49,500 bases of DNA. Source: Lachnospiraceae bacterium (GTDB taxonomy: Bacteria > Bacillota > Clostridia > Lachnospirales > Lachnospiraceae). Under the pieces are notes generated by a model. That model did not search any database. It was given only the letters and a program-made list of their open reading frames with translations, and was not told the origin of the DNA. The stretch's first letter is position 1. Each line of letters starts with the position of its first letter. Shown here piece by piece: positions 7,128-17,717 of this stretch. Location of the stretch: positions 1 to 49,500 of the forward strand of contig JAFLTG010000011.1 in assembly GCA_022510545.1 (NCBI GenBank), in the 5' to 3' direction. The position numbers and the translations under genes are program-made.

Positions 7128-8210
7128 TTACTGTGCAAGATCCAGATGCTGTACAGTGCCGACACCTCCGTTTTCATACAGGAAGATACCGGTATTTCTG
7201 ATTATGCCGTTATTTCGATTATCGGACATAGAGTTAAGGGAAAACTCTGTCGAAACATTTTGCAGGCATATAGCTCCCACTCCGGCTTCAGCAAGTGTGT
7301 ACAGCTTATCCTTTCCGTTTTCATCCTTGCACCAGATTAACAGCTTACTCCAGATGTCATCATCTTCGTCAATCCAGCCGTCTCCATCGGAATCATACTT
7401 AGCCAGGTCCTTAAACCCGTCACCTGACTTAGTTCCAAACAACTCGCTTCCATCATTAATGATACCGTCTCCATTCAGATCCAATGCCAGGAAACCGCTT
7501 CCCGCATTCAAAGATGATATCTCATCTTCTACACCATCACAGTCCAGATCAAAGTAGAACTTCTGGTCGGATAACCCTGCAATATTACCATCAAGATTGA
7601 TGACCAACGGATCAAGATACCTCTGCTGCATTACTTCCATGTCATAATGCTCTTCATAATACTCCTTAAAGCTTCTGCTCATTTCCATATTAAGTCCAAA
7701 GCTGATCTCTCTTCCGTCTGCGGTTCTTACAACTCCATTCGTGTTAAATGATGTTGTCTCTGACTCACTGTGAAAGTAGCTGGCAGTATAGCCAACCTTA
7801 AAATTAGCAGATGACATTCCCGAATCAATAGATTGGGAGTTTCGCCAATTTTCTCCCCAGTCATATGGCTTCTTATGACTGCTGCCAAACAAAATATACA
7901 TTAAGAAGTTCATGCAGGACTGCCTGATATTTTCTATGGCTTTTTTCTCCTCCACGCTTGCTTCTACCCTGCCTGTATTAGACAGGTTACGGAAGTGAAG
8001 TGTGACATCTTCAAGAGTAGTCTGCGCATTACTACTCTCTTTGCTCTGCTCCTCTCCACCTTCCATTGCCCAAAAGCCTCCAAGAAATCCATTTCCGTCT
8101 CCAGCTGTCAAGCTTTTGGTATTCGCCCCGTAATAAAGGGTCGCTTTTGATGTTACTGAAGAATAATTTCTGGCGGATTCCATTCCTATGTAACTGGAAC
8201 TTATTCGCAA
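7128..8210 (-). CDS. Calcium-binding protein with RTX-type EF-hand-like modules, no signal peptide
   Basis: A 360-residue protein of unknown function. Residues 1-200 are unassigned; the start is MRISSSYIG, and PLVINLDG at 201-208 leads into a Ca-binding region. Three DxDxDG-like loops are visible: DLDCDGVEDE (221-230), DLNGDGIINDGSE (244-256) and DSDGDGWIDEDDD (273-285), the second followed by LFG. This same LALDxNGDGxINDGSELFG block occurs in large RTX and FrpC-like proteins of Proteobacteria, so the module is shared. Here it stands alone, without glycine-rich RTX nonapeptides or a signal peptide. The start is a TTG at 8208-8210 behind a strong GGAGG at 5-base spacing; no ATG is better placed. 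It ends upstream of spoIID on the same strand, with a 57-bp gap. Confidence 0.75.
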   Translation of the reverse strand: MRISSSYIGMESARNYSSVTSKATLYYGANTKSLTAGDGNGFLGGFWAMEGGEEQSKESSNAQTTLEDVTLHFRNLSNTGRVEASVEEKKAIENIRQSCMNFLMYILFGSSHKKPYDWGENWRNSQSIDSGMSSANFKVGYTASYFHSESETTSFNTNGVVRTADGREISFGLNMEMSRSFKEYYEEHYDMEVMQQRYLDPLVINLDGNIAGLSDQKFYFDLDCDGVEDEISSLNAGSGFLALDLNGDGIINDGSELFGTKSGDGFKDLAKYDSDGDGWIDEDDDIWSKLLIWCKDENGKDKLYTLAEAGVGAICLQNVSTEFSLNSMSDNRNNGIIRNTGIFLYENGGVGTVQHLDLAQ

Positions 8211-8513
8211 ATATACCTCCTTTTTGCTTTAGCTTACTTGCCCAAACTTATTTTTAGGCAAAATAAAGGACGGTATTTTTATGGAAATTCCCTTTTCCGT
8301 AAAAACACCATCCGTGGCTAAGCATAATATTAATATTCAAGGGGTAACTGTCTGGCCAGATGCAGCCACCCCTTGTAATTAATATATCGGACGTTTTATT
8401 TTTTTCTTAATCGTATAACGGTAAAATATTACAATTACTACTTAATCTCATACGCAAAAATATAATCGTTATCATTTTTTAGTGAACAAATTTCCGATTA
8501 AACATTTGCAACA
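8211..8513. other. 303-bp intergenic region with two hairpins and a possible 33-codon ORF
   Basis: Between the aconitase-family gene and the Ca-binding protein gene. It contains a 16-position imperfect hairpin, GGTATTTTTATGGAAA pairing with TTTTCCGTAAAAACACC (about 8271-8309; one mismatch, one wobble), and a second, stronger hairpin at 8338-8375. On the plus strand ATG at 8281 opens a 33-codon frame (MEIPFSVKTPSV...) to TAA at 8380-8382, with AAAGGA about 10 bases upstream. Because the frame lies across both hairpins, it may be chance. No promoter was convincing on either strand. Confidence 0.4.
8338..8375. repeat. Nested hairpin downstream of the aconitase-family gene
   Basis: CAAGGGGT and ACCCCTTG form an 8-bp perfect outer stem. 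Inside, CTG pairs with CAG, and the apex contains the palindrome TCTGGCCAGA. No T-run follows on either strand, so it is not a textbook terminator. It could end the aconitase transcript with help, or be part of the leader of the downstream minus-strand gene. Confidence 0.55.
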
Positions 8514-10808
8514 TTATACCCTATTATAATTGATCAAACAGCCTTTAAGTATGATCTGACGTTCCTCATCAGTCAGCTCGCCTAATTTCAGTTCGAAAGA
8601 ATTCAAAGTATCTTCTTCTACCGAAACTTTATATGCGGTAATCGTCTCCCATTTTTCGGCAACTGCCTTTTTGATATCAGGTATAAAAAGATAGTCCAGA
8701 TTCTTAAAGGGAAGCTCACCTTCTTTTATCACAAAAGGAAGCATACCCCAGTTAATGAGGTTGGAACGGTATCTCTTGGTAGCATATTCATTGGCAATGT
8801 TAGCCCAGCCGCCAAGCACTTTCTGACAGCTTGCCGCCTGTTCTCTCGCAGAACCGTCACCCGGTTTTACTGCAAAAATAGTTGAGCCAAAGCCTGTATT
8901 TTCATGTGAGGCATCTGCAAAGGTCTTCTTAACCACATTCATAACAGGTTTAACATCAGGATGTACATTGCATGGATGCTCGCCTGCCATTCTTGCTTTC
9001 TCCGCCTTCTGTATATCCTTTGCGCGGCCTACATATTCAGGGTCTTTTCTTGACAATGCAAATTCCGCAAGACCTAAGGGGTTGGAGCGGTACGAAGAGG
9101 TTTCTCCGGAAGGAATAAGTTCATCCGTTGTTGTAACAGGGTCATGAATCTCCGAAACAACACGCAGTACCAGATTCTCCGGGAGTTCACCCATGGCAGG
9201 CCAGTCTTTTATATTAGGACCGAACTGGATTTCAACACTCTCATCTGCCACGCCTTTTGAATCAAATACACGGTTAGCATAAATATTTGCATCAAAATGA
9301 TATTTATATTTACCGATTTCCCCGTCAAATTCTGTTGCCGGTGTAAGCACACCCTTATTAGCCGCAGTTGCTGCAATGGAACGTGCATCCATAAGCGCAA
9401 CGGAAGAAATCTGTCCGCTTTGCAGCTTGGAGCCTTCACGGTTCGGGAAATTTCTTGTGGAATGACGGATACTGAAGGCATTGTTAGCCGGAGTATCGCC
9501 TGCACCAAAGCATGGTCCGCAGAATGCTGTCTTAATAACCGCTCCGGTTTCAAGAATCGCAGCTGCACAACCGTTTTTAATAAGCTCCATATAAACAGGC
9601 ATGGATGCAGGATACACGCTCAGGGTGAAGCCGTCAGAACCTATGTATGAACCTTTGAGTATATCAGCCGCCGAACATATGTTCTCAAATCCGCCGCCTG
9701 CACAGCCTGCTATAATACCCTGATCTACCATAAATTTACCGTTTACCACTTTATCCTGAAGAGAATAAGGTACGGCGCCGTCCAGACTTACTTTCGCTTT
9801 CTCTTCCACGTCATGCAGGATATCGGTAAGGTTAGCATTTAATTCATCGATTGTGTATGTATTACTTGGATGGAAAGGCATCGCAATCATCGGTCTTACA
9901 GCTGATAAATCAACTTCAATCATTCCGTCATAGTATGCTATTTCATCCGGATTCAACTCCTTATAATCTTCGCTTCTTCCATGGATGTCATAAAATTCCT
10001 TGATGTTTTCATCCGTAGTCCATATGGAAGAAAGACAGGTTGTCTCGGTCGTCATAACATCAACGCCGATACGGAAATCCGCACTTAGGTTTTTCACACC
10101 TGGACCGACAAATTCCATTACTTTATTTTTAACATAGCCATTGGCAAAAACCGCACCTATAATAGCAAGTGCCACGTCCTGAGGACCTACTTCCTTGACA
10201 GGTTCGCCTTTCAGATATACACCGACAACCTCCGGCATATTTATATCATAGGTCTGTGACAACAGCTGTTTTACAAGCTCAGGACCGCCCTCGCCTACAG
10301 CCATGGTTCCTAATGCACCGTACCTGGTATGTGAATCGGAGCCGAGAATCATCTTACCGCCGCCGGCAAGCATCTCCCTTGCATACTGATGTATAACAGC
10401 CTGATGAGGAGGTACATAAACTCCGCCGTAACGCTTTGCGCAAGTAAGACCAAACATATGGTCATCCTCGTTGATGGTACCGCCTACTGCACATAAAGAG
10501 TTGTGGCAATTGGTCAAAACATATGGAATCGGGAATTTGGTAAGACCCGAAGCTCTTGCTGTCTGGATTATTCCTACGAAGGTAATATCGTGGGAAGTCA
10601 GCTTGTCGAACTTGATTTTGAGTTTTTCCATATTGCCGGAAGTATTGTGATCCTTCAAAACAGAATATGCCATTGTACCCTGTTTAGCATCCTGTTTGGA
10701 AATCTCTTTTCCGGTTTGGTTTTTTATCTGCGCTGCGGCATCGGCATTATCCGGGATAATCTGTGTGCCGTTAATTAGATAGGCGCCGCTGTCTGATAAT
10801 TTGATCAT
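8514..10808 (-). CDS. Aconitase-family hydratase (YbhJ-like)
   Basis: Member of the aconitase [4Fe-4S] hydro-lyase superfamily, 764 residues. Recognisable blocks are [20 protein letters not shown] (substrate and cofactor region), [11 protein letters not shown] (first cluster Cys, where classical aconitases read GSCTN), [10 protein letters not shown] (two further cluster Cys) and [12 protein letters not shown]-type text in the central region. The N-terminal half ([20 protein letters not shown]) resembles E. coli YbhJ, a putative hydratase of unknown substrate, more than AcnA or AcnB, so I do not assign citrate/isocitrate isomerisation with certainty. AGGAGGA lies 8 bases before the ATG. The gene begins 23 bp after the secreted transglutaminase-like gene on the same strand, and no terminator is visible between them, so read-through or an internal promoter is expected. 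Confidence 0.8.
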   Translation of the reverse strand: MIKLSDSGAYLINGTQIIPDNADAAAQIKNQTGKEISKQDAKQGTMAYSVLKDHNTSGNMEKLKIKFDKLTSHDITFVGIIQTARASGLTKFPIPYVLTNCHNSLCAVGGTINEDDHMFGLTCAKRYGGVYVPPHQAVIHQYAREMLAGGGKMILGSDSHTRYGALGTMAVGEGGPELVKQLLSQTYDINMPEVVGVYLKGEPVKEVGPQDVALAIIGAVFANGYVKNKVMEFVGPGVKNLSADFRIGVDVMTTETTCLSSIWTTDENIKEFYDIHGRSEDYKELNPDEIAYYDGMIEVDLSAVRPMIAMPFHPSNTYTIDELNANLTDILHDVEEKAKVSLDGAVPYSLQDKVVNGKFMVDQGIIAGCAGGGFENICSAADILKGSYIGSDGFTLSVYPASMPVYMELIKNGCAAAILETGAVIKTAFCGPCFGAGDTPANNAFSIRHSTRNFPNREGSKLQSGQISSVALMDARSIAATAANKGVLTPATEFDGEIGKYKYHFDANIYANRVFDSKGVADESVEIQFGPNIKDWPAMGELPENLVLRVVSEIHDPVTTTDELIPSGETSSYRSNPLGLAEFALSRKDPEYVGRAKDIQKAEKARMAGEHPCNVHPDVKPVMNVVKKTFADASHENTGFGSTIFAVKPGDGSAREQAASCQKVLGGWANIANEYATKRYRSNLINWGMLPFVIKEGELPFKNLDYLFIPDIKKAVAEKWETITAYKVSVEEDTLNSFELKLGELTDEERQIILKGCLINYNRV

Positions 10809-10831
10809 TTGAAAGTCCTCCTGTATATAAT

Positions 10832-13800
10832 TTATCCTATTAATTTTTTCAAATTATTTGCCACAATACTAAAGGTTGCTGTCTTGCTGCCTATATACTT
10901 ATTTTGATTAGGCATTCCGGTAATCACTACTGTTGCCTTTCCTTTATTCACATTGTTTACAAATGTTACCGTATAGTCTTCGCCCTCATTAAGCGTAACG
11001 GTTTGCTTACCTATCTTGTATGTAACCACTACTTTGATATTATCTCTGATAATCGGTTCGCCTGTATATTCAACCTTCTTGATTGGCTTTCCCTCCTTAT
11101 CCTGGAAAGAAATCTTTGCCTTGGATAAATCATAGCTTTCCGACGAAGCCAGGCTGCGCACTCTGTATGAAGCAGTTACATAACAGGTATCATCTGCGGC
11201 AGCATAATTACCCTTACCTACAATCTTCACCCATACGGTTGTATCTCCATTGCTAAGTTTGTTCTTACTGTCCATCACTCTGGGATTAGAATTGGTTAGA
11301 GGATTATCCAGATAGTAGGTTACAGTATAATTGGATGCCTTTATTAATACACCTTTTATGCTCACATAAGGACTGGATTTATAAACTCCGGCTTTCTTGA
11401 AAACCTTGTCGGCAATTGCCACTTCCAAACCTTCGGTTTTACCGGCTGTACTGCTCGGATTATTATTCAGCGCCGCCGTATTGATTGTAAAAGTTTTGCT
11501 GCATTTACTTCCTTTGTAACTTCCAAGGCCCGTCACGGTAAACTTTGCATCAGCTCCTACTTTCTTATTACCACTGTAGGACACTTTGTAGTCCTTACCT
11601 TCCTCCAATGTGATACTGCCGTCTTTAACTACCAGATCATCAACTTTAGTTCCGGTGCTTACAAAAGTATAACCTCTATTATTCTTATCATATTCCACGG
11701 TAAGCTCTGTCTTCTTCGGCTTGATAGCAAAAGATTTGGTAACAGTTCCTATACATTTATCGCTTATACCGGTGACAGTGAACTTCTTGGTTCCTGCGCT
11801 TGTTATATCATCCGGATAAGATATGACGTAGTCGCCATCATGCCCGTTCTTGGCTTCCTTAAGCTCTGATGCCGGCGTATTTTTAGTCGATATCGTCAGT
11901 AGACCCATTGCAGCGATGTCCTTAGGCTGGCCATCATAAGTAATTTTCTTAGCATCTTTGCCGACACTTACAATAAGTTTGACATTCTTCTGCTCGGCCT
12001 TTGATATTATTATAACATCAAGGATTCGACTGCCTTGGAAATTACCCTGTCCGGTGACGGTTATAGTTTTCTTGCTGTTATCATCTTTATCTTCCAGCTT
12101 CCACTTGTAGCTCTTGTATTCATCAGGCACTTTGAAGTCCTTGGATGTCAGCTTAATGCCGTTATATGTAAGTACCGGGGATATCTTGGAACCTTCGACT
12201 ACCGTTACATAATCGCCTTCTACTCTATCAAGCTGTTTCTTCTCAATAGTAAATAGTTTAGTGTAACTTTTGCTCAGATTACCTTTTCCGGTTACTGTAA
12301 TCTTAGCGGACTCGGAGGCTTTGACATTATTGGAATACTTAACCGTGTAGTCGATGCCTTCGGTAAGCGGTTCTCCGTTGTTGGTTACTATAATTGCAGG
12401 AGTAATTGCGTAACCGGTATATGTATAGACCTTATTAAGGTCTTTAAGCTCTATCTTTATTCCTTCTTTATTTGCAGATGTTACATGTATATTGACCGAT
12501 GCGGTCAATCCAGCATAGGTTACAATCAGTTCTTTTGTTCCTACTGTGGACATATCTATACCGGCTGCATTTGTGGTGTAGTCAGTGACTATTGAATCAG
12601 CACCTAAACTATCATAATACGTTACAATAAGATCATCAATATTTAATTTATCTCCACAGACATAAGAAGTCTTTATTTTGGTAACTGTAATATATGGTTC
12701 TGTTGTTATTGGTGGTTCTTCAACATTTTTTTCTACGGTTACACTACAAGCAGCGTCTTTATCTCCTGCTTTTGCGGTTATTACACAACTTCCTTCTGAA
12801 ACTGCCGTTACTTTGCCATCTGTTACTCTTGCAATGGAAACATTACTGCTTTCCCATGTTACAGTAGCATTTGTTGCATCAGACGGAATAACAGTGGCAT
12901 TAAGTTCAGCTGATTCTCCTACTTTCAACGCCAGTGTAGCAGGACTCAGTTCAATAGCTGTTACAGGAATAATTGTCGGTCCTCCAACATTTTCTTCTAC
13001 GGTCACATTGCATACAGCTGTTTTACCTCCCGCTGTTGCGGTTATAGTACAGTTCCCTACTGAGACTGCAGTTACTTTGCCGTTTGCAACACTTGCAATG
13101 GAAGCATCACTGCTTTCCCATGTTATAGCAGAATCCGTGGCATAGCTCGGAGTAACTGTGGCTACAAGGTCTGCGGTTGCGCCCTCTGTCAATGTTAATG
13201 CAGTATGGCTCAATACTATACTTTCTACGGGGATTACTGTAGGTTCTTCCTGTATTGCAATATCAGCCTCCAATACGGTTGTCTTTACATTATAACTTGG
13301 ATCCTGTAGCAGAGTATAAAGAACTTTTCCCTGACACAATGCACTGCCATATATGTATCCTCCGGCAATTTCAGAATCTATAGTAAACTCAGTGTTTTTA
13401 TTCGTACCATCAAAATCAATACTGCAAATAGATGTTTTATCATTAAAATACAAACGGTCATTGTATTGGAACAGACCGGAATATGCACCTAACCAATTTC
13501 CGCCTCCACCCCAAACAGGCCATGTGCCAATATTATAAACGCCAGTTACATCAGCGGATAAATCCGAAAGCACTCTTTTACCAATTTTACCAGTCTTCGA
13601 AGTAGATCCAGAATCATAATATATATAATAGCAGTCATTCCAGCCCTCTCCAGCCAGTATCATAGGTGAGTTAACGTCTGACCAAAAAACCGAATCGTAT
13701 GTTGTATCATCGGCTGTATAATTTACTACTTCCACGCCCTTTGTAACCTGCCAGTTATTGTGCCCGCTTCCTGCTTTCTCAAAAGACTCATCACTGAGAA

Positions 13801-14875
13801 ACATATATTGATGACGCACCCTTCCAATTCTATCCCAGGTCGGATCATCCCATGTGACATCCACCTGATAGAATTCACCATCAATCTTTACAAGGTTCCA
13901 TGCATGATTCATCACAGCACTGTCTACCATGTAACACTCAATTCCAACTTGGTTTAATAGATATTTATATGCAAGGGCATAACCTTGACACACAGCCGCA
14001 CGATTTACAAATGCACCGTATGCTGTATATGACATAGGTGGAATATCCTTAGCAAGATAATTTTCATAATCATATTCACAATTTGCAGCCAGATAATCAT
14101 GTAGAACAATTGCCTTCTGCAAGTCACCCATACCACTTTTAACACGGGATAAGGCTGCCCTGGTTTCTGTTTTAAAAGCATCATCATCCAAGTCTTCAAT
14201 ATAAGTAAGCCAAACTCCTTTTACAATTGAATTACTAGGTAAATACCGCAATTTCTTGTTAACATAATAAAGGTCAGGATGTTCATTTAACAAGCCGCTG
14301 ATTATGTTCACAGCACTGTCAGCGCTAATACCGTAAGCTGAAATATCAATCATCTCTGTATTACGTTTTAATGCCTCCTGGTAAATGTAGTCAACCACCG
14401 ACATTCCATTAACTTCTTCAAGCGGACTATCTGATTCAACAGAGAATGACGGATCCACGCTCTCTGAAGCTTTACCAGACGGAGCATCACCAAACTGATA
14501 TGCACCTTCAATCTCAGTCTCGACTATGGTAATTTCTGAGTCTGCCTCAGGCTCTTCTTCTACGTCTAGCTCTTCATCTTCAGCTTTAAGTTCCTCTCCT
14601 TCATCCCGCACAACTTCAAATGCAATTTCATCATTAGCATCTTCTATGTTTTCAGATACACTCTCCTTGTCATCTTCAGCATTTCCGGACGCACTACCAT
14701 CCTCATCACTCTCCAATGATGAACTCACTTCGCCAGCGTCCGTCTCAGCTGCCACATATGTTGATTCTTTACCTGCTTCTTGTGCATAAACATCGTATGC
14801 AGAAAACTGCAATGAAGAAACAATCATTGTAATTGCCAACAGACCTGCTACAATTCTTTTTCTTAAAAGCTTCAT
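10832..14875 (-). CDS. Secreted transglutaminase-like protein with Ig-like repeats
   Basis: A 1347-residue exported protein. Order: signal peptide (1-31, ending VYAQ); acidic Glu/Asp/Ser-rich segment (about 50-120); transglutaminase-like domain (about 160-375) with a complete triad, Cys296 (AAVCQGYA), His324 (NHAWNLV) and Asp339 (YQVDVTWDD); a linker to about 545; two Big_2 Ig-like domains (about 550-715, each with ITWESSD or VTWESSN and GKVTAVS); a Big_3-like domain (about 720-800); then a C-terminal array of about 545 residues beginning [14 protein letters not shown]. That array is homologous to the C-terminus of the pectate lyase protein in this window. No LPXTG, SLH or membrane anchor is seen at the end (ANNLKKLIG). 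Likely cell-surface; bacterial members of this domain family can be proteases or cross-linkers, and which applies is not decided here. Confidence 0.87.
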   Translation of the reverse strand: MKLLRKRIVAGLLAITMIVSSLQFSAYDVYAQEAGKESTYVAAETDAGEVSSSLESDEDGSASGNAEDDKESVSENIEDANDEIAFEVVRDEGEELKAEDEELDVEEEPEADSEITIVETEIEGAYQFGDAPSGKASESVDPSFSVESDSPLEEVNGMSVVDYIYQEALKRNTEMIDISAYGISADSAVNIISGLLNEHPDLYYVNKKLRYLPSNSIVKGVWLTYIEDLDDDAFKTETRAALSRVKSGMGDLQKAIVLHDYLAANCEYDYENYLAKDIPPMSYTAYGAFVNRAAVCQGYALAYKYLLNQVGIECYMVDSAVMNHAWNLVKIDGEFYQVDVTWDDPTWDRIGRVRHQYMFLSDESFEKAGSGHNNWQVTKGVEVVNYTADDTTYDSVFWSDVNSPMILAGEGWNDCYYIYYDSGSTSKTGKIGKRVLSDLSADVTGVYNIGTWPVWGGGGNWLGAYSGLFQYNDRLYFNDKTSICSIDFDGTNKNTEFTIDSEIAGGYIYGSALCQGKVLYTLLQDPSYNVKTTVLEADIAIQEEPTVIPVESIVLSHTALTLTEGATADLVATVTPSYATDSAITWESSDASIASVANGKVTAVSVGNCTITATAGGKTAVCNVTVEENVGGPTIIPVTAIELSPATLALKVGESAELNATVIPSDATNATVTWESSNVSIARVTDGKVTAVSEGSCVITAKAGDKDAACSVTVEKNVEEPPITTEPYITVTKIKTSYVCGDKLNIDDLIVTYYDSLGADSIVTDYTTNAAGIDMSTVGTKELIVTYAGLTASVNIHVTSANKEGIKIELKDLNKVYTYTGYAITPAIIVTNNGEPLTEGIDYTVKYSNNVKASESAKITVTGKGNLSKSYTKLFTIEKKQLDRVEGDYVTVVEGSKISPVLTYNGIKLTSKDFKVPDEYKSYKWKLEDKDDNSKKTITVTGQGNFQGSRILDVIIISKAEQKNVKLIVSVGKDAKKITYDGQPKDIAAMGLLTISTKNTPASELKEAKNGHDGDYVISYPDDITSAGTKKFTVTGISDKCIGTVTKSFAIKPKKTELTVEYDKNNRGYTFVSTGTKVDDLVVKDGSITLEEGKDYKVSYSGNKKVGADAKFTVTGLGSYKGSKCSKTFTINTAALNNNPSSTAGKTEGLEVAIADKVFKKAGVYKSSPYVSIKGVLIKASNYTVTYYLDNPLTNSNPRVMDSKNKLSNGDTTVWVKIVGKGNYAAADDTCYVTASYRVRSLASSESYDLSKAKISFQDKEGKPIKKVEYTGEPIIRDNIKVVVTYKIGKQTVTLNEGEDYTVTFVNNVNKGKATVVITGMPNQNKYIGSKTATFSIVANNLKKLIG

Positions 14876-14985
14876 TTTGTTACCTCTCTTATCCTTTTAG
14901 AATTATCCTATCAGTCCTTTTCCCTATATCTATATATAAGGAAATATATTTTCTTAAAATTACACTTAAATCAATAATATTTATA

Positions 14986-15014
14986 ATTATAACTTATATT
15001 TGCTATAAATTCAA
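14986..15014 (-). promoter_or_regulatory. Sigma-A promoter for the transglutaminase-like gene
   Basis: Minus strand TTGAAT, 17-base spacer, TATAAT. It gives a leader of about 100 bases before the ATG at 14875 and lies in the gap after hflX. Confidence 0.6.
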
Positions 15015-15033
15015 TTTTCAACTCTAAGTAATG

Positions 15034-16344
15034 CTAAACCAAATATTTACTATAGTACTGATAATCCTCCACCTTACAATTCACTCTGATCAAAACCCCG
15101 TCTTCCTTATACTGCGTATCATATACCACCGCGTTCTCATTCAGATAAGACACCGCTCTGCCATCCGTATACGGTATGAGCATACTGCATTCCTTATAGC
15201 CTCCGGAAAGTTTCTCTTCAATCAGACATATCAATTCTTCCATACCGATTTTTTCTCTGGCAGATAAATATATACTGTCAGATATGACGATTGGCAGTTT
15301 GTTTCTACGCGTTCTATCGTCAATATCAGGAGAGGCCGGAAGCTCATCGGATGTCACCTTATCCGCCTTATTATATACATAAATCATAGGTATGCCTTCC
15401 GCACCCAGCTCCTTTAGCGTCCGCTCTGTAACCGCTATCTGCTCCTTATAATGCTCGTCACTGTAATCAATCACCTGCAGCAGAATATCCGCTTCTTTTG
15501 CCTCCTCAAGTGTGGAGCGAAAAGCATCTACAAGATGATGAGGCAGCTTATGAATAAACCCGACCGTATCAGAAAGCAGAAAAGCATGATGATTCTCCGG
15601 CGCTATCTTACGCACAGTCGTATCAAGCGTGGCAAAAAGCATATCCTTTTCCATAACTTTCTTCTCTTCCACATCAATTTCATCCACACCATACAACTCC
15701 AGCATAGCATTTAGCAAAGTTGACTTGCCTGCATTAGTATAACCCACCAGTGCCACCCGCGGTATTCCGGATGAAGCACGCTGTTTACGCTGCACCTGCC
15801 GCCTCGCACTTACTTCCTTAAGCTCCCTTCTGCACTCGGCAAGTCTATGCTCCAATACACGCCTGTCCAATTCCAGTTTTGTCTCACCGGCACCCCTGTT
15901 GCTCATTGAACCGCTTGCACCGCCCTGCCGGCTGAGGGCTGCGTGAAGTCCTACCAGTCTAGGAAGCATATACTGCAATCTAGCCACTTCCACCTGTAAC
16001 TTAGCCTCCCCGGAACGCGCCCTTTTGGCAAAAATATCAAGTATAAGCGTACTCCTGTCCATAACGGGTATTCCGATTCTATCCTGAAGGTTACGAAGCT
16101 GCATAGGTGAGAGCGAGTTATCAAAAATAACCACATCTGCTCCCTGATATTCCGCCTCTTCTTTCACCTCATCCACTTTTCCGGTTCCGATATAAAAAGC
16201 CTTGTGGATTTCCGGCAGGTTCTGCTCTACGACTGCGACCACTTCCATGTCGCAGGCTTTAGCAAGACTATCCAGTTCTTCTAATGATAGTTTATAATCT
16301 TCACCGTTATTCAAATTAACTCCTACAAGTAATGCCTTTTCCAT
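15034..16344 (-). CDS. hflX: GTPase HflX
   Basis: Ribosome-associated GTPase of the Obg-HflX class, involved in splitting or rescuing stalled ribosomes under stress; cytosolic. The 436 residues hold an N-terminal HflX domain (start MEKALLVGVNLN, with DNSLSPMQLRNLQ), a coiled linker rich in Arg and Glu (about 160-195, including GAGETKLELDRR), the G1 motif GYTNAGKST, the G3 motif DTVGFI, the HflX signature LPHHLVDAFRSTLEE, and NKAD for guanine recognition. The length matches the family. The gene is monocistronic: it has a good promoter at 16406-16434 and diverges from the acyltransferase gene. Confidence 0.95.
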   Translation of the reverse strand: MEKALLVGVNLNNGEDYKLSLEELDSLAKACDMEVVAVVEQNLPEIHKAFYIGTGKVDEVKEEAEYQGADVVIFDNSLSPMQLRNLQDRIGIPVMDRSTLILDIFAKRARSGEAKLQVEVARLQYMLPRLVGLHAALSRQGGASGSMSNRGAGETKLELDRRVLEHRLAECRRELKEVSARRQVQRKQRASSGIPRVALVGYTNAGKSTLLNAMLELYGVDEIDVEEKKVMEKDMLFATLDTTVRKIAPENHHAFLLSDTVGFIHKLPHHLVDAFRSTLEEAKEADILLQVIDYSDEHYKEQIAVTERTLKELGAEGIPMIYVYNKADKVTSDELPASPDIDDRTRRNKLPIVISDSIYLSAREKIGMEELICLIEEKLSGGYKECSMLIPYTDGRAVSYLNENAVVYDTQYKEDGVLIRVNCKVEDYQYYSKYLV

Positions 16345-16405
16345 CCCTATATTTATGCCTTTCTGTTATTCTCATACCGATTAATGGAAGATACCAATTA
16401 AGTCA

Positions 16406-16434
16406 ATTCTAGCATAGGAGCTTTGAATTCTCAA
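16406..16434 (-). promoter_or_regulatory. Sigma-A promoter for hflX
   Basis: Minus strand TTGAGA, 17-base spacer, TAGAAT, with TG one base upstream of the -10 (extended form). It is about 60 bases from the hflX start codon. Confidence 0.6.
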
Positions 16435-16467
16435 TAAATGCTTTTACTGGTATTACCATACTTACTA

Positions 16468-16476
16468 TGTTATAAT
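16468..16476 (+). promoter_or_regulatory. Extended -10 promoter for the acyltransferase gene
   Basis: TGTTATAAT matches TGnTATAAT exactly; the -35 region is poor. The start codon of the membrane acyltransferase lies about 70 bases downstream. Confidence 0.5.
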
Positions 16477-16547
16477 AAAAAACAATATAAAATCTATCAT
16501 TAATTTCATTTTTCGGGAATAATCAGCATTAAGAGCAGGAGGACCAT

Positions 16548-17630
16548 ATGGAAAGTTTCAAAGACAAAAAACTTTATATAGAATTTTTAAGAACTTTTGC
16601 TATATTTTGGGTTATATTTAATCATACCGAACATAAAGGATTTTCTCTTTTTACATCATACCCCGCAAACAGTATAGAGTTTTGGATTTATCTTTTTCTT
16701 TCAGTCTTTTGCAAATTATCTGTCCCCTTGTTTTTTGCTATTTCAGGCTCTTTATTATTGAATAAAGAAGAATCAATAAAAGATGTGTATCTAAAGCGCA
16801 TTACAAAAATATGCATTGCACTTATCGTTTTTTCATTTATATTTTATCTCCAAAACATTCATGACACTTCGGGCACTTTATCATTACATGACTTTTTTAA
16901 ACAACTATATATCTCTGATTGGAATTATTCATACTGGTACCTGTATGCCTTTATTCCATTTCTTATGAGCCTGCCGTTACTGCGTCCTCTTGTCCAAAAT
17001 ATGAAAAAAGAGCATTTCTACTATTTATTCGTATGCGCAATATTTTTTATGGCTATTCTGCCTATTGGCGAGTACTTATTATGGCATGGTAAATACACTT
17101 TAAACAAGAATTTTAGAATGGCGTGGATCATATCAGATATTGTTTTATATCCATGTTTAGGCTATTTTTTAGAACATAAACTGGACATAGAAAAAATCAA
17201 AAAATGGATTCTTCCATTATGGCTGATTAACTTTATTACGATATTCATTTCCTGTTTTATGACTTTTTATAAGGCCAACTTAATAGACAATTATGATATA
17301 TCACGTATACAGACTTTTTATATGTCATTTGTTCCTGTTAATGTAACAACAGTATTTATTACGGCCAAATATTTTTTCACAAAAAATGCACTGTCACCAA
17401 CGGTTTCAAAAATAATACTTTCGTTGGGCAGTGCGACTTTCGGTATATATTTACTCCATATTCTGTTTTTATATCTTCCTGTTACAATTTCACTATGGCC
17501 ACTGCTAAGAGATACTCTGCACATTAATAGAATGATTGTAACATTTATCATTTGCTTTTTAATAATGGCCGTATGTTATGTTATTACTATCATCATAAAA
17601 AAGATTCCTTTTATAAATAAACTTATTTGA
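16548..17630 (+). CDS. Membrane acyltransferase, acyltransferase-3 family
   Basis: Integral membrane O-acyltransferase (OafA/acyltransferase-3 type), 360 residues with roughly ten hydrophobic segments along the whole length. The family usually transfers acetyl or other acyl groups to exported sugars, such as cell-wall or surface polysaccharides. The start KKLYIEFLRTFAIFWVIFNHTEH shows the family's N-terminal pattern, including the conserved His in the first membrane segment. The ATG at 16548 follows GCAGGAGGACCAT, a strong ribosome-binding site. It is flanked by hflX on the opposite strand and has no polysaccharide genes next to it, so the acceptor is unknown. Its codons are AT-rich and rich in Phe and Ile, as expected for a membrane protein. 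Confidence 0.85.
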   Translation: MESFKDKKLYIEFLRTFAIFWVIFNHTEHKGFSLFTSYPANSIEFWIYLFLSVFCKLSVPLFFAISGSLLLNKEESIKDVYLKRITKICIALIVFSFIFYLQNIHDTSGTLSLHDFFKQLYISDWNYSYWYLYAFIPFLMSLPLLRPLVQNMKKEHFYYLFVCAIFFMAILPIGEYLLWHGKYTLNKNFRMAWIISDIVLYPCLGYFLEHKLDIEKIKKWILPLWLINFITIFISCFMTFYKANLIDNYDISRIQTFYMSFVPVNVTTVFITAKYFFTKNALSPTVSKIILSLGSATFGIYLLHILFLYLPVTISLWPLLRDTLHINRMIVTFIICFLIMAVCYVITIIIKKIPFINKLI

Positions 17631-17660
17631 TCAAAATACGTTCTTAACGAATTCATTGTC

Positions 17661-17693
17661 ATTAAAAAAGTCAGGCCAAACAGTCTGACTTTC
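17661..17693 (-). terminator. Rho-independent terminator of the 148-codon gene
   Basis: AAAGTCAG and CTGACTTT form an 8-bp stem. On the minus strand the stem is followed by TTTTTTAATG. It lies 25 bases past the stop of the small unknown gene and 37 bases past the convergent acyltransferase gene, so it may serve both. Confidence 0.8.
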
Positions 17694-17717
17694 AATTACT
17701 TGCTTCATAATTACCAA

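Noticed and set aside
10832-10880. LPXTG or other sorting signal at the C-terminus of the large secreted proteins
   Set aside because: The three large proteins end in [18 protein letters not shown] and YKVLVK, with no LPXTG, no hydrophobic tail and no SLH motif.
12678-13145. Plus-strand ORF of 155 codons rich in Thr, Ala and Val
   Set aside because: It is the antisense of the duplicated Big_2 domains of the transglutaminase-like gene; the repeats create the open frame.
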